Assembly: GCF_001431595.1 (NCBI RefSeq) | Contig: NZ_LDJO01000040.1 | Coordinates: 1-45,544 of the forward strand | Direction: 5' to 3' | Source of the DNA: Stenotrophomonas acidaminiphila | GTDB lineage: Bacteria; Pseudomonadota; Gammaproteobacteria; Xanthomonadales; Xanthomonadaceae | Length of the DNA stretch: 45,544 nt | In this document: positions 1 through 8,022 of the stretch, one piece after another | How positions within the stretch are numbered: position 1 is the first letter of the stretch | Layout of the letters: the number at the start of each line of letters is the position of its first letter | Made by a program: the position numbers and the translations under genes | Notes under the pieces: generated by a model | Told to the model about the DNA's origin: nothing | Databases searched by the model: none | What the model saw: only the letters and a program-made list of their open reading frames with translations

Positions 1-107
1 TTAAGTAACCTGGAGATGTTGTGTCTGACATCCGGCCACGCTGCGGGTATCGGCCAGAAGTCCCAGTCATTGCCCTGCCCACGGGACCGGACTCCCCATT
101 TATTTAA

Positions 108-121
108 AATGTTATAACATT
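108..121. promoter_or_regulatory. Perfect AT-rich palindrome, candidate metalloregulator operator
   Basis: AATGTTATAACATT is a perfect 14-bp palindrome in an AT-rich patch (about 98-127) of otherwise GC-rich DNA, just upstream of the TonB receptor gene. Its half-sites resemble the ATGTTATA/TATAACAT arms of gammaproteobacterial Zur boxes, but the arms overlap, so spacing is shorter than in the E. coli consensus. A TATAAC hexamer (113-118) inside it could be a -10 element, which would suit repression. Assignment to Zur or another FUR-family protein is inference. Confidence 0.5.
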
Positions 122-154
122 ACTTAATTGGCCATTCATTCACGGACTCCCGGC

Positions 155-2119
155 ATGACCTTCCCCGCGCCCCTGCCCCCGATGCCATCCCCCGGCCGCC
201 AGTCGTCATTGGCGCTGCTGGTGGCGCTGGCAGCCCCCGCGGCCGGGGCTGCCGACGCAGTTGATCTCGGGCCGGTGGTGGTCACGGCCACCGCCACCCA
301 CCGCGATGCCAGCGATGCACCGGCCTCGATCTCCGTGATCGACCGCGAACAACTGCGGATGCGCCCGGTGCTCGACCTGTCCGACGCCCTGCGCGGCACG
401 CCAGGCATCACCATCAGCGGCGTCGGCATGACCCGCCGCGGCATCCGCATCCGCGGAATGGACGCCGAATACACGCTGGTGCTGCTCGACGGCCGCCGGA
501 TCAACGCCGCCAGCGATGCCATCGCCCATGCCGACTTCGACCTGGGCTGGCTGCCGGCCAGCGCGATCGAGCGCATCGAGGTGGTACGCGGACCGATGTC
601 CTCGCTGTACGGCTCGGAGGCACTGGGTGGCGTGGTCAACGTCATCAGCCGCGCCGCCACCGACGACTGGCGTGGCGAGCTGAGCTACAACGGCGGCGTG
701 GCCTCGGGCGGACGCGGTGGCGGCACCACCCAGGCCGGCATCTACGCAGGCGGCGCACTGCTGCCCGGCACGCTGGGATTGAGCTTCTTCGGCGAACACC
801 GGCGCAGGGAGGCGACGCAGGATCCGCTCGACCCGCGCCTGTCCGAACAGGAAGGCCGTGACGCCGACACCGGCCGCCTGGCCCTGAGCTGGACGCCAAG
901 CCAAACCCAGCGCATCGATCTGAGCCATCTGCAAGGCCACGAGAAGCGCTGGCGCAACGCGCTGCAGGGCGGCACGCCCAGCTATGTCTACGAGACCATC
1001 GACGACATCGACCGCGCGCAGAGCACCCTGTCGCATCAGGGCCAGTGGGCGTGGGGCCAGACCCGGTTCAATGCCTATCGTTCCACCCTCGACCGCGATA
1101 ACCGCCGTTCGCGCGGCGCGGCGAGCCGCCCGCAGAAACTCACCGACGACATCATCGACGGCATGGCCACCGTCGAACTGGGGTCGCACCACCGGCTCAG
1201 CATCGGCAGCGAATGGCGCAAGGAGCAACTGGATGACACCTCGGCCGCACGCAGCGGTCACGTCCAGGCAATCCAGACCGCGGTGTTCTTGCAGGACGAG
1301 ATCCAGTTGGGTGAAAACGCCTCGCTGGTACTGGGCGACCGCGGCGACCACCACCCCGAGTTCGGCTGGCACCACAGTCCGCGCGTCTATGCGGTGTGGC
1401 ACCTCACCGACACGTTCACGCTCAAGGGCGGTACCGGCAGCGGTTTCAAGGCACCGAGCCTGAAGCAGCTCTCACCGGAGTACCTGGCCGTCGGCGGCGG
1501 CGGCCGCTTCACCATCCACGGCAACCCGGCATTGAAGCCGGAAACCAATACCAGCCATGAACTGAGCGCGGCATGGAGAGGCCGCAGTGGCGCATCGCTG
1601 CAGGCCACGGCCTTCCACAACGACCTGGAAGACCTGATCCAGACCGAGTGCGTTGCCGCCTGCGGGGTGCGCGGGCGCGAAGTGCGCAACTACACCAACG
1701 TCGCCAGGGCGCGCATCCGCGGCGTGGAGCTGGAGGCCAGCCTGCCGCTTGCGGCCGGCTTCGCCTTCGACGCCAACCACAGTTGGCTCAATACCCTCGA
1801 CCGCCAGACCGGACTGGCGCTGAACGAGCGCCCACGCCAGAGCGGCACGGCCACGCTGCGCTGGGAAAACACCGCATTGACCGCCGCCCTGCGCGGCGAA
1901 TACGTCGGGAGCCAATACCAGGGCACGGGCATGGCGCGGGTGCAGCTGCCAGGCTATTGGCGCTGGTCGCTGGACGCGCGCTACCGGCTCACGCCCCGGG
2001 TGTCGCTGGTGGCCGGCGTGGACAACCTCGCCGACAGGCGCCTGGACGAAACCTCCGCGCTGTACCCCTACGCCGAAACCGGCCGCTACTGGCATGCCGG
2101 CTTCAACCTGGCGTTCTGA
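155..2119 (+). CDS. TonB-dependent outer-membrane receptor (metal chelate/tetrapyrrole type)
   Basis: Outer-membrane active transporter, 654 aa from the ATG at 155. A TTG at 128 and an ATG at 182 are alternative in-frame starts; none has a strong ribosome binding site. The N-terminus has a hydrophobic signal segment ending near GAADA. The plug domain follows (residues about 40-165), with the VVVTATATHRD TonB-box-like region and the plug motif PGITISGVGMTRRGIRIRGM. The barrel carries FKAPSLKQL and GNPALKPET, a pattern seen in BtuB, CirA and haem receptors, and ends in the usual terminal Phe (FNLAF). It is the first gene of a tight operon with a CobN-like protein (2-bp gap), so the ligand is probably a metal chelate or tetrapyrrole. 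The exact substrate cannot be read from the sequence. Confidence 0.9.
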   Translation: MTFPAPLPPMPSPGRQSSLALLVALAAPAAGAADAVDLGPVVVTATATHRDASDAPASISVIDREQLRMRPVLDLSDALRGTPGITISGVGMTRRGIRIRGMDAEYTLVLLDGRRINAASDAIAHADFDLGWLPASAIERIEVVRGPMSSLYGSEALGGVVNVISRAATDDWRGELSYNGGVASGGRGGGTTQAGIYAGGALLPGTLGLSFFGEHRRREATQDPLDPRLSEQEGRDADTGRLALSWTPSQTQRIDLSHLQGHEKRWRNALQGGTPSYVYETIDDIDRAQSTLSHQGQWAWGQTRFNAYRSTLDRDNRRSRGAASRPQKLTDDIIDGMATVELGSHHRLSIGSEWRKEQLDDTSAARSGHVQAIQTAVFLQDEIQLGENASLVLGDRGDHHPEFGWHHSPRVYAVWHLTDTFTLKGGTGSGFKAPSLKQLSPEYLAVGGGGRFTIHGNPALKPETNTSHELSAAWRGRSGASLQATAFHNDLEDLIQTECVAACGVRGREVRNYTNVARARIRGVELEASLPLAAGFAFDANHSWLNTLDRQTGLALNERPRQSGTATLRWENTALTAALRGEYVGSQYQGTGMARVQLPGYWRWSLDARYRLTPRVSLVAGVDNLADRRLDETSALYPYAETGRYWHAGFNLAF

Positions 2120-2144
2120 GCATGGCGCGTCTGAGCATGGCGCG
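2115..2144 (+). repeat. Perfect 15-bp tandem duplication at the TonB receptor/chelatase junction
   Basis: The 15-mer TCTGAGCATGGCGCG occurs twice head-to-tail (2115-2129 and 2130-2144). The first copy holds the receptor stop codon and the chelatase ATG at 2122. The second supplies an in-frame second ATG at 2137, so the chelatase begins MARLSMAR. The duplication keeps the frame and offers two equivalent starts. Confidence 0.9.
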
Positions 2145-5100
2145 ATGGCACTGGGGCTGGCTGGGGGCATTGCTGCTGGCCGGCCCGGCGATGGCGCGGG
2201 ACGCCACGCTGCGGGTGGACGTGGTCGCCAGCGACTTCGTGCCGCCGTCCAAGACCGCGCGGCTGGATGCGATCGGCCGCGATGAAGGCGTGCGCTTCCG
2301 GCACCTTGCCATCGGCGCCGACGCCACGGCGGCCGAAGGCTGGCCGGGCGATGCCACGCTGGTGATCCTGGATACCCCGCGCCGGCCGGACGCCGGGGCG
2401 GTGGTGGCAGCGGTCGGGGAACGCCTGCACGCCGGCAAGGTACCGTGGCTGCGTGTCGGCGGCGGTGCACTGGCCTTCGGCAACCTGCCGCCGGAACAGG
2501 CGCAGCGGCTGGCCGGCTACTACGCCGGGGGCGGTGAAGCCAACTTCCGCCACCTGGCCCGCTATGTCGCACGCCTGCACGATGGTCGCGATACGGCCGC
2601 GGTGCCACCGCCGCAGCCATTGCCCGTCACCGGCTACCATGACCCGCAGGCACCCCAATGGTTCACCGATGCCACCGCGCTGCGGCAGTGGTGGCATCGG
2701 CAGGGCCAGTCGGATTGGCCGAAGGCGGCGGTGATCGTCGCCGGCAACAGCGTCGGCTCGCTGCAGACCGAGGTCCTGGATGCGGTGATCGCCGCCGCGC
2801 GTCGCCATCGCGTGGCCGCCTTCGGCGTCTGGTTCGACGGCGACGCCGAGGATGGCCTGCAGCAGGCACTGGCCGGGCTGGACGTGGACAGCATGGTCAA
2901 CCTGACCCACCTGCAGAATGGCAAGGCACGTGCCGCCGAGTTCCTGGAACTCGACGTCCCGGTGCTGCAGGCCCTGAACTACCGCCAGGGCGATGCCGCT
3001 GCCTGGCGTACGGCCGACAGCGGCGTACCGGCCGCGCTGCTGGCAACCTTCGTTACCGTCCCCGAAGGCTGGGGCATCGGCGATCCGCTGGTGGTTTCGG
3101 CCAGCCAGCAGGGCACACAACAACCCATTCCAGAACAGGTCGAGGCGCTGGCCGCCAAGCTGGCGCGCCTCGGCGCACTGCGGCGCACGCCCGCCGACGC
3201 CAAGCGGATCGCACTGATGTTCTGGAACGCACCCGATGGCGAGAAGAACCTGTCGGCTTCGCACCTGAACGTGCCGCGCAGCCTGGCACTGCTGAGCCGG
3301 CGCCTGGCCGATGCCGGCTACAGCGTCACGCCAGCCGACGAGCAGCGCCTTATCAGCGATGCGCAGGCGATGCTCGGCGGCTACTACCATCCCGAATCAC
3401 TGGACGCGCTGCTGCAACGCGACCTTGCCGCCACCTTTCCGATAGCCCGCTACCGGCAATGGCTGGATACCTTGCCCGCCGCGCGGAAACAGGCCCTGAT
3501 GCAACGCTGGGGCGATCCGGAAAAACACCCGGCGGTGCGCCTGCGCGATGGCCAGCCGGTGTTCGTGATCCCGCGCCTGCTGCTGGGCAACCTGCTGCTG
3601 ATGCCACAGCCGCCACGCGCCGACCGGCTCGGGCAGTCCACCCATGACGGCACTGCATTGCCCAACCACTACTACCTGGCCGCCTACCAGTTCGTGCGCG
3701 AAAGATTCGCCGCCGACGCACTGGTCCACTTCGGTACCCACGGCACCCAGGAATGGCTGCCGGGCAAGGACCGCGGCCTGTGGACCAACGACTACCCGCT
3801 GCTGGTGCTGGGCGACCTGCCGGTGTTCTACCCCTACATCCAGGACAACATCAGCGAAGCGGTGCAGGCCAGGCGCCGCGGTCGCGCCATCATCATCAGC
3901 CACCAGACGCCTGCCTTCGCCCCGGCCGGACTGTACGACGAACTGCGCGATCTGCACGCGGCGATCCACGAGTACCAGCAGCTGGACGCCGGCCAGGTGC
4001 ACGAGCAGGCTGCCGCGCACATCCGGCAGATGGCGCTTGACGCCGGCATCGCCGCCGACATGGGCTGGGACGCCATGCGCATGCAGGTCGACTTCCCCGC
4101 GTTCTTCACCCAGCTGCATGACCACCTGCACGAACTGGCACGTACCGCGGTACCGCTGGGACTGCATACGTTCGGCCAGTCAGCGGCGCCGGAACACCAG
4201 CTTTCCACGGTGATGCAACAGCTCGGCGAACCCTATTACCGCGCGCTTGGCCTGGATCCGCAGGAAGTATTCGCCGGCGACTGGGCGCAGCTGCAGCAGA
4301 GTGAGCCCTACCGCCTGCTGGCCAGGCACCTGCGCCATGGCGCGCCACTGGAGGAAATCGGCGACCCGGTGTTGCGCGCACACCTGCAGCGCGCACGGCA
4401 ACTGGATGCCGCACTGGGCGACACGCAGGAAATCGAAGCGCTGCTGCATGGGCTGGAGGGTGGCTTCATCACGCCTGGAGCCGGTGGCGACCCGGTGCGC
4501 AACCCGGACGTGCGCAGCGGGCGCAATCTCTACCCGTTCGAGCCCGACAAGCTGCCCACCCGCACCGCGTTCGCCAGTGGCCGCCTGGCCCTGGACCAGC
4601 TGCTCGACGCCTACCGTGCCGGGCATGACGGCCGGTTCCCGGAAAAGCTCGCCTTCAGCCTGTGGTCAAGCGATGCCATCCGCCATCTCGGCGTGCTGGA
4701 AAGCGAAGTACTACATGCACTGGGCCTGCGCCCGGTGTGGGATGCCGGCGGCAAGGTCAGTGCGCTGGAGATCGTGCCCGACGACGAACTGCCGCACCCG
4801 CGCATCGACGTCGTGGTGCAGGTCACCAGCGTCTACCGGGACCAGTTCGATGGCTTCATGCGCCTGCTGGCCGATGCGATCGAACGCCTGGCGGCGATGC
4901 AGCCGTCACCGCGCAACCCGGTCGCGGCCCATGCACGCGCGCTGGAAGCCAGCCTAATCGAGCGCGGGCAACCACCGCAACGCGCACGCGAACTGGCGGC
5001 GCTGCGCATCTTCAGCAACGCGCCCGGCGAGTACGGCAGTGGCCTGAACCGCGCGGTGCTGGCGGGCCCCGACGCCGACAAGCACGAGTCATCGCTGGCC

Positions 5101-6018
5101 GATGGCTTCCTGTCGCGCATGCAGTACGCCTACGGCGCGCGTGAAGGCGGCGTGCGCCTGGAGGGTGGCAACCTGCTGGCCGAGCAGCTGCGCGGCGTGC
5201 AGGCCGCGATACTGGCACGCTCATCCAACGTCCACGGCCTGCTGTCCACCGACCACCCGTTCGAGTACCTGGGTGGGTTGTCGTTGGCCGTACGCCGGCT
5301 CGACGGCAACAGTCCGGCGCTGTACGTCGCCGACCTGCGCCAGCCGCAGCCGCGCACCACCACCACGGCGCGCTTCATCGCCGACGAGCTGCGCAGCAAC
5401 GCGCTCAACCCGCAATGGATAGGCGCGATGCAGCAGGAAGGCTACGCCGGCACGCTGGAGGTGCTGAAGAACGTGGACAACCTGTTCGGCTGGCAGGTCA
5501 CCGACCCATCCAGTGTGCGCGCCGACCAATGGCAGGCGCTGCACGATACCTACGTGCGCGACGTGCGCAGGCTCGGCGTGAACGAATGGTTCGAGTGTGG
5601 CAATCCCGATGCACAGGCGCAACTGATCATGCGCATGCTCGAGGCGGTGGAGCGCGGCTATTGGCAGGCCGATGCACGTACCCGTACCGAACTGCAGCAA
5701 CGCCTGCAACAGCTGCAGCCTGCGGCCCATGGCAATGCGGAGACGGCAACAACGCCCGCCCCCGGCTTCGGCCGTGGCCGCGCGATCCCGTCGACCTCTG
5801 CGACAACCGTTCCGGCCACTGCCGGGCCGACGGCCCGTTCCCGAGCCGCCGATGCGGCGATGCCGACGGTGCGCGGGCACGTGATGCAGCGGATCGAACC
5901 ACCCCCGGCCTCGCGCTCCTGGCCGGTGTGGCCCGGCCCACTGTTGCTGCTGCTGTGCCTGGCCGCCGGTGCCTTGCGACAACGACGCGACAACCTGCGC
6001 ACTGCCGCATTTTCCTGA
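2122..6018 (+). CDS. Secreted, membrane-anchored CobN/ChlH-family chelatase-like protein (HmuS-like)
   Basis: A 1298-aa CobN/magnesium-chelatase H-subunit family protein. The core motif LVHFGTHGTQEWLPGKDRGL starts at about residue 534 (H536, H540, K549), followed by YPYIQDNISEAVQARRRGRA, the usual CobN-type continuation. Unlike cytoplasmic cobaltochelatase CobN, it has an N-terminal signal segment (HWGWLGALLLAGPAMARDA) and a C-terminal hydrophobic helix (about 1265-1284) followed by Arg residues, so the body should be periplasmic and held in the inner membrane. No CobS/CobT or ChlI/ChlD ATPase and no cobalamin gene is nearby. The order receptor-CobN-like-ExbB-like-DUF2149 matches hmuRSTU-type haem loci, where HmuS is a CobN-like dechelatase. 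Metal removal from, or insertion into, a tetrapyrrole is therefore the leading reading; genome pipelines would probably call it CobN. The start is ATG 2122, with 2137 as alternative. Confidence 0.85.
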   Translation: MARLSMARWHWGWLGALLLAGPAMARDATLRVDVVASDFVPPSKTARLDAIGRDEGVRFRHLAIGADATAAEGWPGDATLVILDTPRRPDAGAVVAAVGERLHAGKVPWLRVGGGALAFGNLPPEQAQRLAGYYAGGGEANFRHLARYVARLHDGRDTAAVPPPQPLPVTGYHDPQAPQWFTDATALRQWWHRQGQSDWPKAAVIVAGNSVGSLQTEVLDAVIAAARRHRVAAFGVWFDGDAEDGLQQALAGLDVDSMVNLTHLQNGKARAAEFLELDVPVLQALNYRQGDAAAWRTADSGVPAALLATFVTVPEGWGIGDPLVVSASQQGTQQPIPEQVEALAAKLARLGALRRTPADAKRIALMFWNAPDGEKNLSASHLNVPRSLALLSRRLADAGYSVTPADEQRLISDAQAMLGGYYHPESLDALLQRDLAATFPIARYRQWLDTLPAARKQALMQRWGDPEKHPAVRLRDGQPVFVIPRLLLGNLLLMPQPPRADRLGQSTHDGTALPNHYYLAAYQFVRERFAADALVHFGTHGTQEWLPGKDRGLWTNDYPLLVLGDLPVFYPYIQDNISEAVQARRRGRAIIISHQTPAFAPAGLYDELRDLHAAIHEYQQLDAGQVHEQAAAHIRQMALDAGIAADMGWDAMRMQVDFPAFFTQLHDHLHELARTAVPLGLHTFGQSAAPEHQLSTVMQQLGEPYYRALGLDPQEVFAGDWAQLQQSEPYRLLARHLRHGAPLEEIGDPVLRAHLQRARQLDAALGDTQEIEALLHGLEGGFITPGAGGDPVRNPDVRSGRNLYPFEPDKLPTRTAFASGRLALDQLLDAYRAGHDGRFPEKLAFSLWSSDAIRHLGVLESEVLHALGLRPVWDAGGKVSALEIVPDDELPHPRIDVVVQVTSVYRDQFDGFMRLLADAIERLAAMQPSPRNPVAAHARALEASLIERGQPPQRARELAALRIFSNAPGEYGSGLNRAVLAGPDADKHESSLADGFLSRMQYAYGAREGGVRLEGGNLLAEQLRGVQAAILARSSNVHGLLSTDHPFEYLGGLSLAVRRLDGNSPALYVADLRQPQPRTTTTARFIADELRSNALNPQWIGAMQQEGYAGTLEVLKNVDNLFGWQVTDPSSVRADQWQALHDTYVRDVRRLGVNEWFECGNPDAQAQLIMRMLEAVERGYWQADARTRTELQQRLQQLQPAAHGNAETATTPAPGFGRGRAIPSTSATTVPATAGPTARSRAADAAMPTVRGHVMQRIEPPPASRSWPVWPGPLLLLLCLAAGALRQRRDNLRTAAFS

Positions 6019-6044
6019 CCGACCCGACGATACGGACAACCTCG

Positions 6045-6521
6045 ATGAAAAGCCTCGAAGCCACCCTCTACGATCTCTCGCACCTGTTCCTGGCACCGGT
6101 GCTGGTACTGATCCTGCTGGCGCTGGCCTACGCCTTCCTCGCCCTGGGCGGGTTCCTGCTCGAAGGCCTGCAACGTCGCCGTGGACGCTACCGTTCGGTG
6201 CTGGCCGCATGGCAGGCACGCCACGGCGGCGGCAGCGATGACCTGGAACTGTGGATCATGCGCCGGCTGGAATGGCTGCGCATCGTTGCCCGCACCGCAC
6301 CGATGCTGGGCCTGGTGGCGACCATGATCCCGATGGGCCCGGCGTTGCTGGCGCTGACCCGTGGCGACGCGCAGGGCGTGGGCGAGAACATGGTGGTCGC
6401 GTTCTCCTCGGTGATCCTGGCACTGGTCTCGGCCAGCATTACCTTCCTGGTCCTCACCGTACGGCGCCGCTGGCTGCTGGACGAGCTGCGCGCGATCGAA
6501 CGCGCACGGGGGAACGGCTGA
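6045..6521 (+). CDS. Short MotA/TolQ/ExbB-family proton-channel-like protein
   Basis: A 158-aa inner-membrane protein with three predicted helices (about residues 16-40, 93-115 and 122-146). The second contains APMLGLVATMIPMGPALLAL, matching the ExbB/TolQ APLLGLLGTV-type helix. It is much shorter than E. coli ExbB (about 240 aa) and lacks the long cytoplasmic loop. It starts 26 bp after the chelatase stop, and its own stop overlaps the next gene's ATG. It probably forms a stator-like complex with the DUF2149 protein that couples the proton motive force to the receptor or to the periplasmic chelatase. The family call is firm; the partner is inferred. Confidence 0.8.
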   Translation: MKSLEATLYDLSHLFLAPVLVLILLALAYAFLALGGFLLEGLQRRRGRYRSVLAAWQARHGGGSDDLELWIMRRLEWLRIVARTAPMLGLVATMIPMGPALLALTRGDAQGVGENMVVAFSSVILALVSASITFLVLTVRRRWLLDELRAIERARGNG

Positions 6522-6826
6522 TGCGCTTCCTCGACCATGACGAAGCCGACGATCCGATCCTGTCGGTGGTCAACCTGATCGACGTGTTCCTGGTGGTGAT
6601 CGGCGTGCTGATGATCGTGATCGTGCGCAACCCGCTGAACCCGTTCTCCAGTGACAGCGTGGTGCTGGTGGAGAACCCCGGCAAGGCCGACATGCGCATC
6701 ACCATCAAGGATGGCGAGGAACTGACCCGCTACGAATCCAGCGGCCAGATCGGTGAAGGCCAGGGCGTCAAGGCCGGCATCACCTACAGGCTGCCGGACG
6801 GGCGCATGGTGTACGTGCCTGAATAA
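6521..6826 (+). CDS. DUF2149 protein, ExbD/TolR-like
   Basis: A 101-aa protein with one N-terminal transmembrane helix (about residues 13-35, SVVNLIDVFLVVIGVLMI) and a small periplasmic domain. Length, composition and position after an ExbB-like gene fit DUF2149. The helix carries Asp21 in a NLIDVFLVV context that looks like the ExbD/TolR helix with its single proton-conducting Asp (ExbD D25, TolR D23), so I infer an ExbD-like role. The ATG overlaps the upstream stop (ATGA), and GGGGGAAC lies just upstream. It is the last gene of the operon; the next gene is convergent, 68 bp away. Confidence 0.75.
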   Translation: MRFLDHDEADDPILSVVNLIDVFLVVIGVLMIVIVRNPLNPFSSDSVVLVENPGKADMRITIKDGEELTRYESSGQIGEGQGVKAGITYRLPDGRMVYVPE

Positions 6827-6894
6827 CGGCATCCGCACCGTTCGGCCCGCTCCGCGTTCCACCGGCGCCGGGGATCAGCCGATACGCCAGAACA

Positions 6895-7227
6895 TCAGTG
6901 GGTCGCCTTGTCCCGCTTCCAGCCGCGGTGGCGGATGTCCAGGTACAGGCTGTAGAGCGCGGTGAAGGTGGGGAACAGGTTGCCGAGGATGCCCACCGCG
7001 TCGTTCTTGCCGAACACGAAGTAGCTCAGCGTCATCAGGCTGCCGAGGATGCTCATGTACCAGAACAGGCGCGGGATCACCGGCTTGCCCTGGCGCTTGC
7101 TGGCGATGAACTGCACCAGCCAGCGGCCGCCGAACATCAAGGTGCCGGTCAGGCCGATCAGCTTCCACGGCGACATGTGCACGCCGGTCCACTCCAGCCA
7201 CGGCAGCGGCTGGCTCATGAAATCCAT
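6895..7227 (-). CDS. LAB_N domain membrane protein (lipid-A-disaccharide synthase N-terminal-like)
   Basis: A 110-aa protein with three predicted helices and the LAB_N pattern: GLTGTLMFGGRWLVQFIASKRQGKPVIPRLFWYMS, then a helix SLMTLSYFVFGKNDAVGILGN. This small integral-membrane domain is known as the N-terminus of some LpxB proteins and as a standalone protein beside polyprenyl-phosphate glycosyltransferases. Here it directly follows a DPM1-like glycosyltransferase (2-bp gap), so a role in transferring or flipping a lipid-linked sugar for envelope modification is likely. The start is ATG 7227, with a second in-frame Met three codons later. Confidence 0.8.
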   Translation of the reverse strand: MDFMSQPLPWLEWTGVHMSPWKLIGLTGTLMFGGRWLVQFIASKRQGKPVIPRLFWYMSILGSLMTLSYFVFGKNDAVGILGNLFPTFTALYSLYLDIRHRGWKRDKATH

Positions 7228-7229
7228 GT

Positions 7230-7952
7230 TCAGACCTCCTCGACCGCGGTGCGCCTGCTGCGCACGATCAGCCAGGCCACGCCGCGCAGGTCGCGGATGC
7301 CGACCAGGGCACGGCCGAGGTTGTTGTACTTGGACACCCCGGCGGTGCGGTGGCGGTGGTTGACCGGCACGCTCACCGTCTGCCAGCCGGCGCGCTGCAT
7401 CAGCGCCGGCAGGTAGCGGTGCATGTGGTCGAAATACGGCAGGTCCAGGAACGCCGCGCGCTCGAACAGCTTGATCCCGCAGCCGGTGTCGGGCGTGTCG
7501 TCGCGCAGCATGCGCGCGCGGATGCGGTTGGCCCAGCGGCTGGCCCAGCGCTTGGACCCGGAATCCTGGCGGTTGACCCGCCAGCCGGCGAACAGCTTCA
7601 CCCCGGGCGCGGCGGCGTCGCGCGCGGCCAGCAGTTTCGGGATGTCGGCCGGGTCGTTCTGGCCGTCGCCGTCGAGGGTGGCGATCCACGGCCCGCGCGC
7701 GGCCTTGACCCCGGTGCGCACGGCGGTGCTCTGCCCGCTCTGGCTGACATGGTGCAGCACGCGCAGCTCCGGGTTGGCGGCCTTGAGCGAGCGCAGTACC
7801 TGCAGGGTGTCGTCCCTGGAGTCGTCATCGACATAGACGATCTCGAAATCCACCCGGCCGCGCAGCGCGGCGGTGATCTCGCCGACCAGGGGCGCGACGT
7901 TGTCGCGTTCGTTGAAGACGGGGACGACCACCGAAAGTGCGGGTTGGCTCAT
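7230..7952 (-). CDS. Family 2 glycosyltransferase (DPM1/ArnC-like)
   Basis: A 240-aa cytoplasmic GT2 enzyme. The GT-A fold starts at once with LSVVVPVFNERDNVAPLV; VDDDSRDDT is at about residues 41-49 and the metal-binding DGDGQNDP at about 94-101. It resembles dolichol/undecaprenyl-phosphate sugar transferases and lacks the C-terminal two-helix anchor of ArnC, a function the adjacent LAB_N protein may provide. It sits downstream of a UDP-sugar epimerase on the same strand. Probable role: transfer of a nucleotide-activated sugar to undecaprenyl phosphate for cell-envelope glycans. Sugar identity is unknown. Confidence 0.85.
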   Translation of the reverse strand: MSQPALSVVVPVFNERDNVAPLVGEITAALRGRVDFEIVYVDDDSRDDTLQVLRSLKAANPELRVLHHVSQSGQSTAVRTGVKAARGPWIATLDGDGQNDPADIPKLLAARDAAAPGVKLFAGWRVNRQDSGSKRWASRWANRIRARMLRDDTPDTGCGIKLFERAAFLDLPYFDHMHRYLPALMQRAGWQTVSVPVNHRHRTAGVSKYNNLGRALVGIRDLRGVAWLIVRSRRTAVEEV

Positions 7953-8022
7953 CGCGGGATCCGTTCGTGCAGTAGGAAAAAAGACCGCGCATTTTCCGGT
8001 ACGCGGCTGGATGGAAGATCGG

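Noticed and set aside
1..107. Possible cobalamin riboswitch before the TonB receptor
   Set aside because: I looked for the B12 box and the other conserved segments and found none; only short weak stems.
1573..2121. Upstream extension of the CobN-like frame into the receptor gene
   Set aside because: The frame is open by chance. The signal peptide at 2122 and the receptor motifs in the other frame show the true start.
2122..6018. Cobaltochelatase for cobalamin synthesis
   Set aside because: Export signal, C-terminal anchor and lack of cobS/cobT or other cob genes nearby argue against a cytoplasmic B12 role.
6862..6871. CCGGCGCCGG palindrome between the DUF2149 and LAB_N genes as terminator
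   Set aside because: It has no loop and no U-tract; expected often by chance at this GC content.
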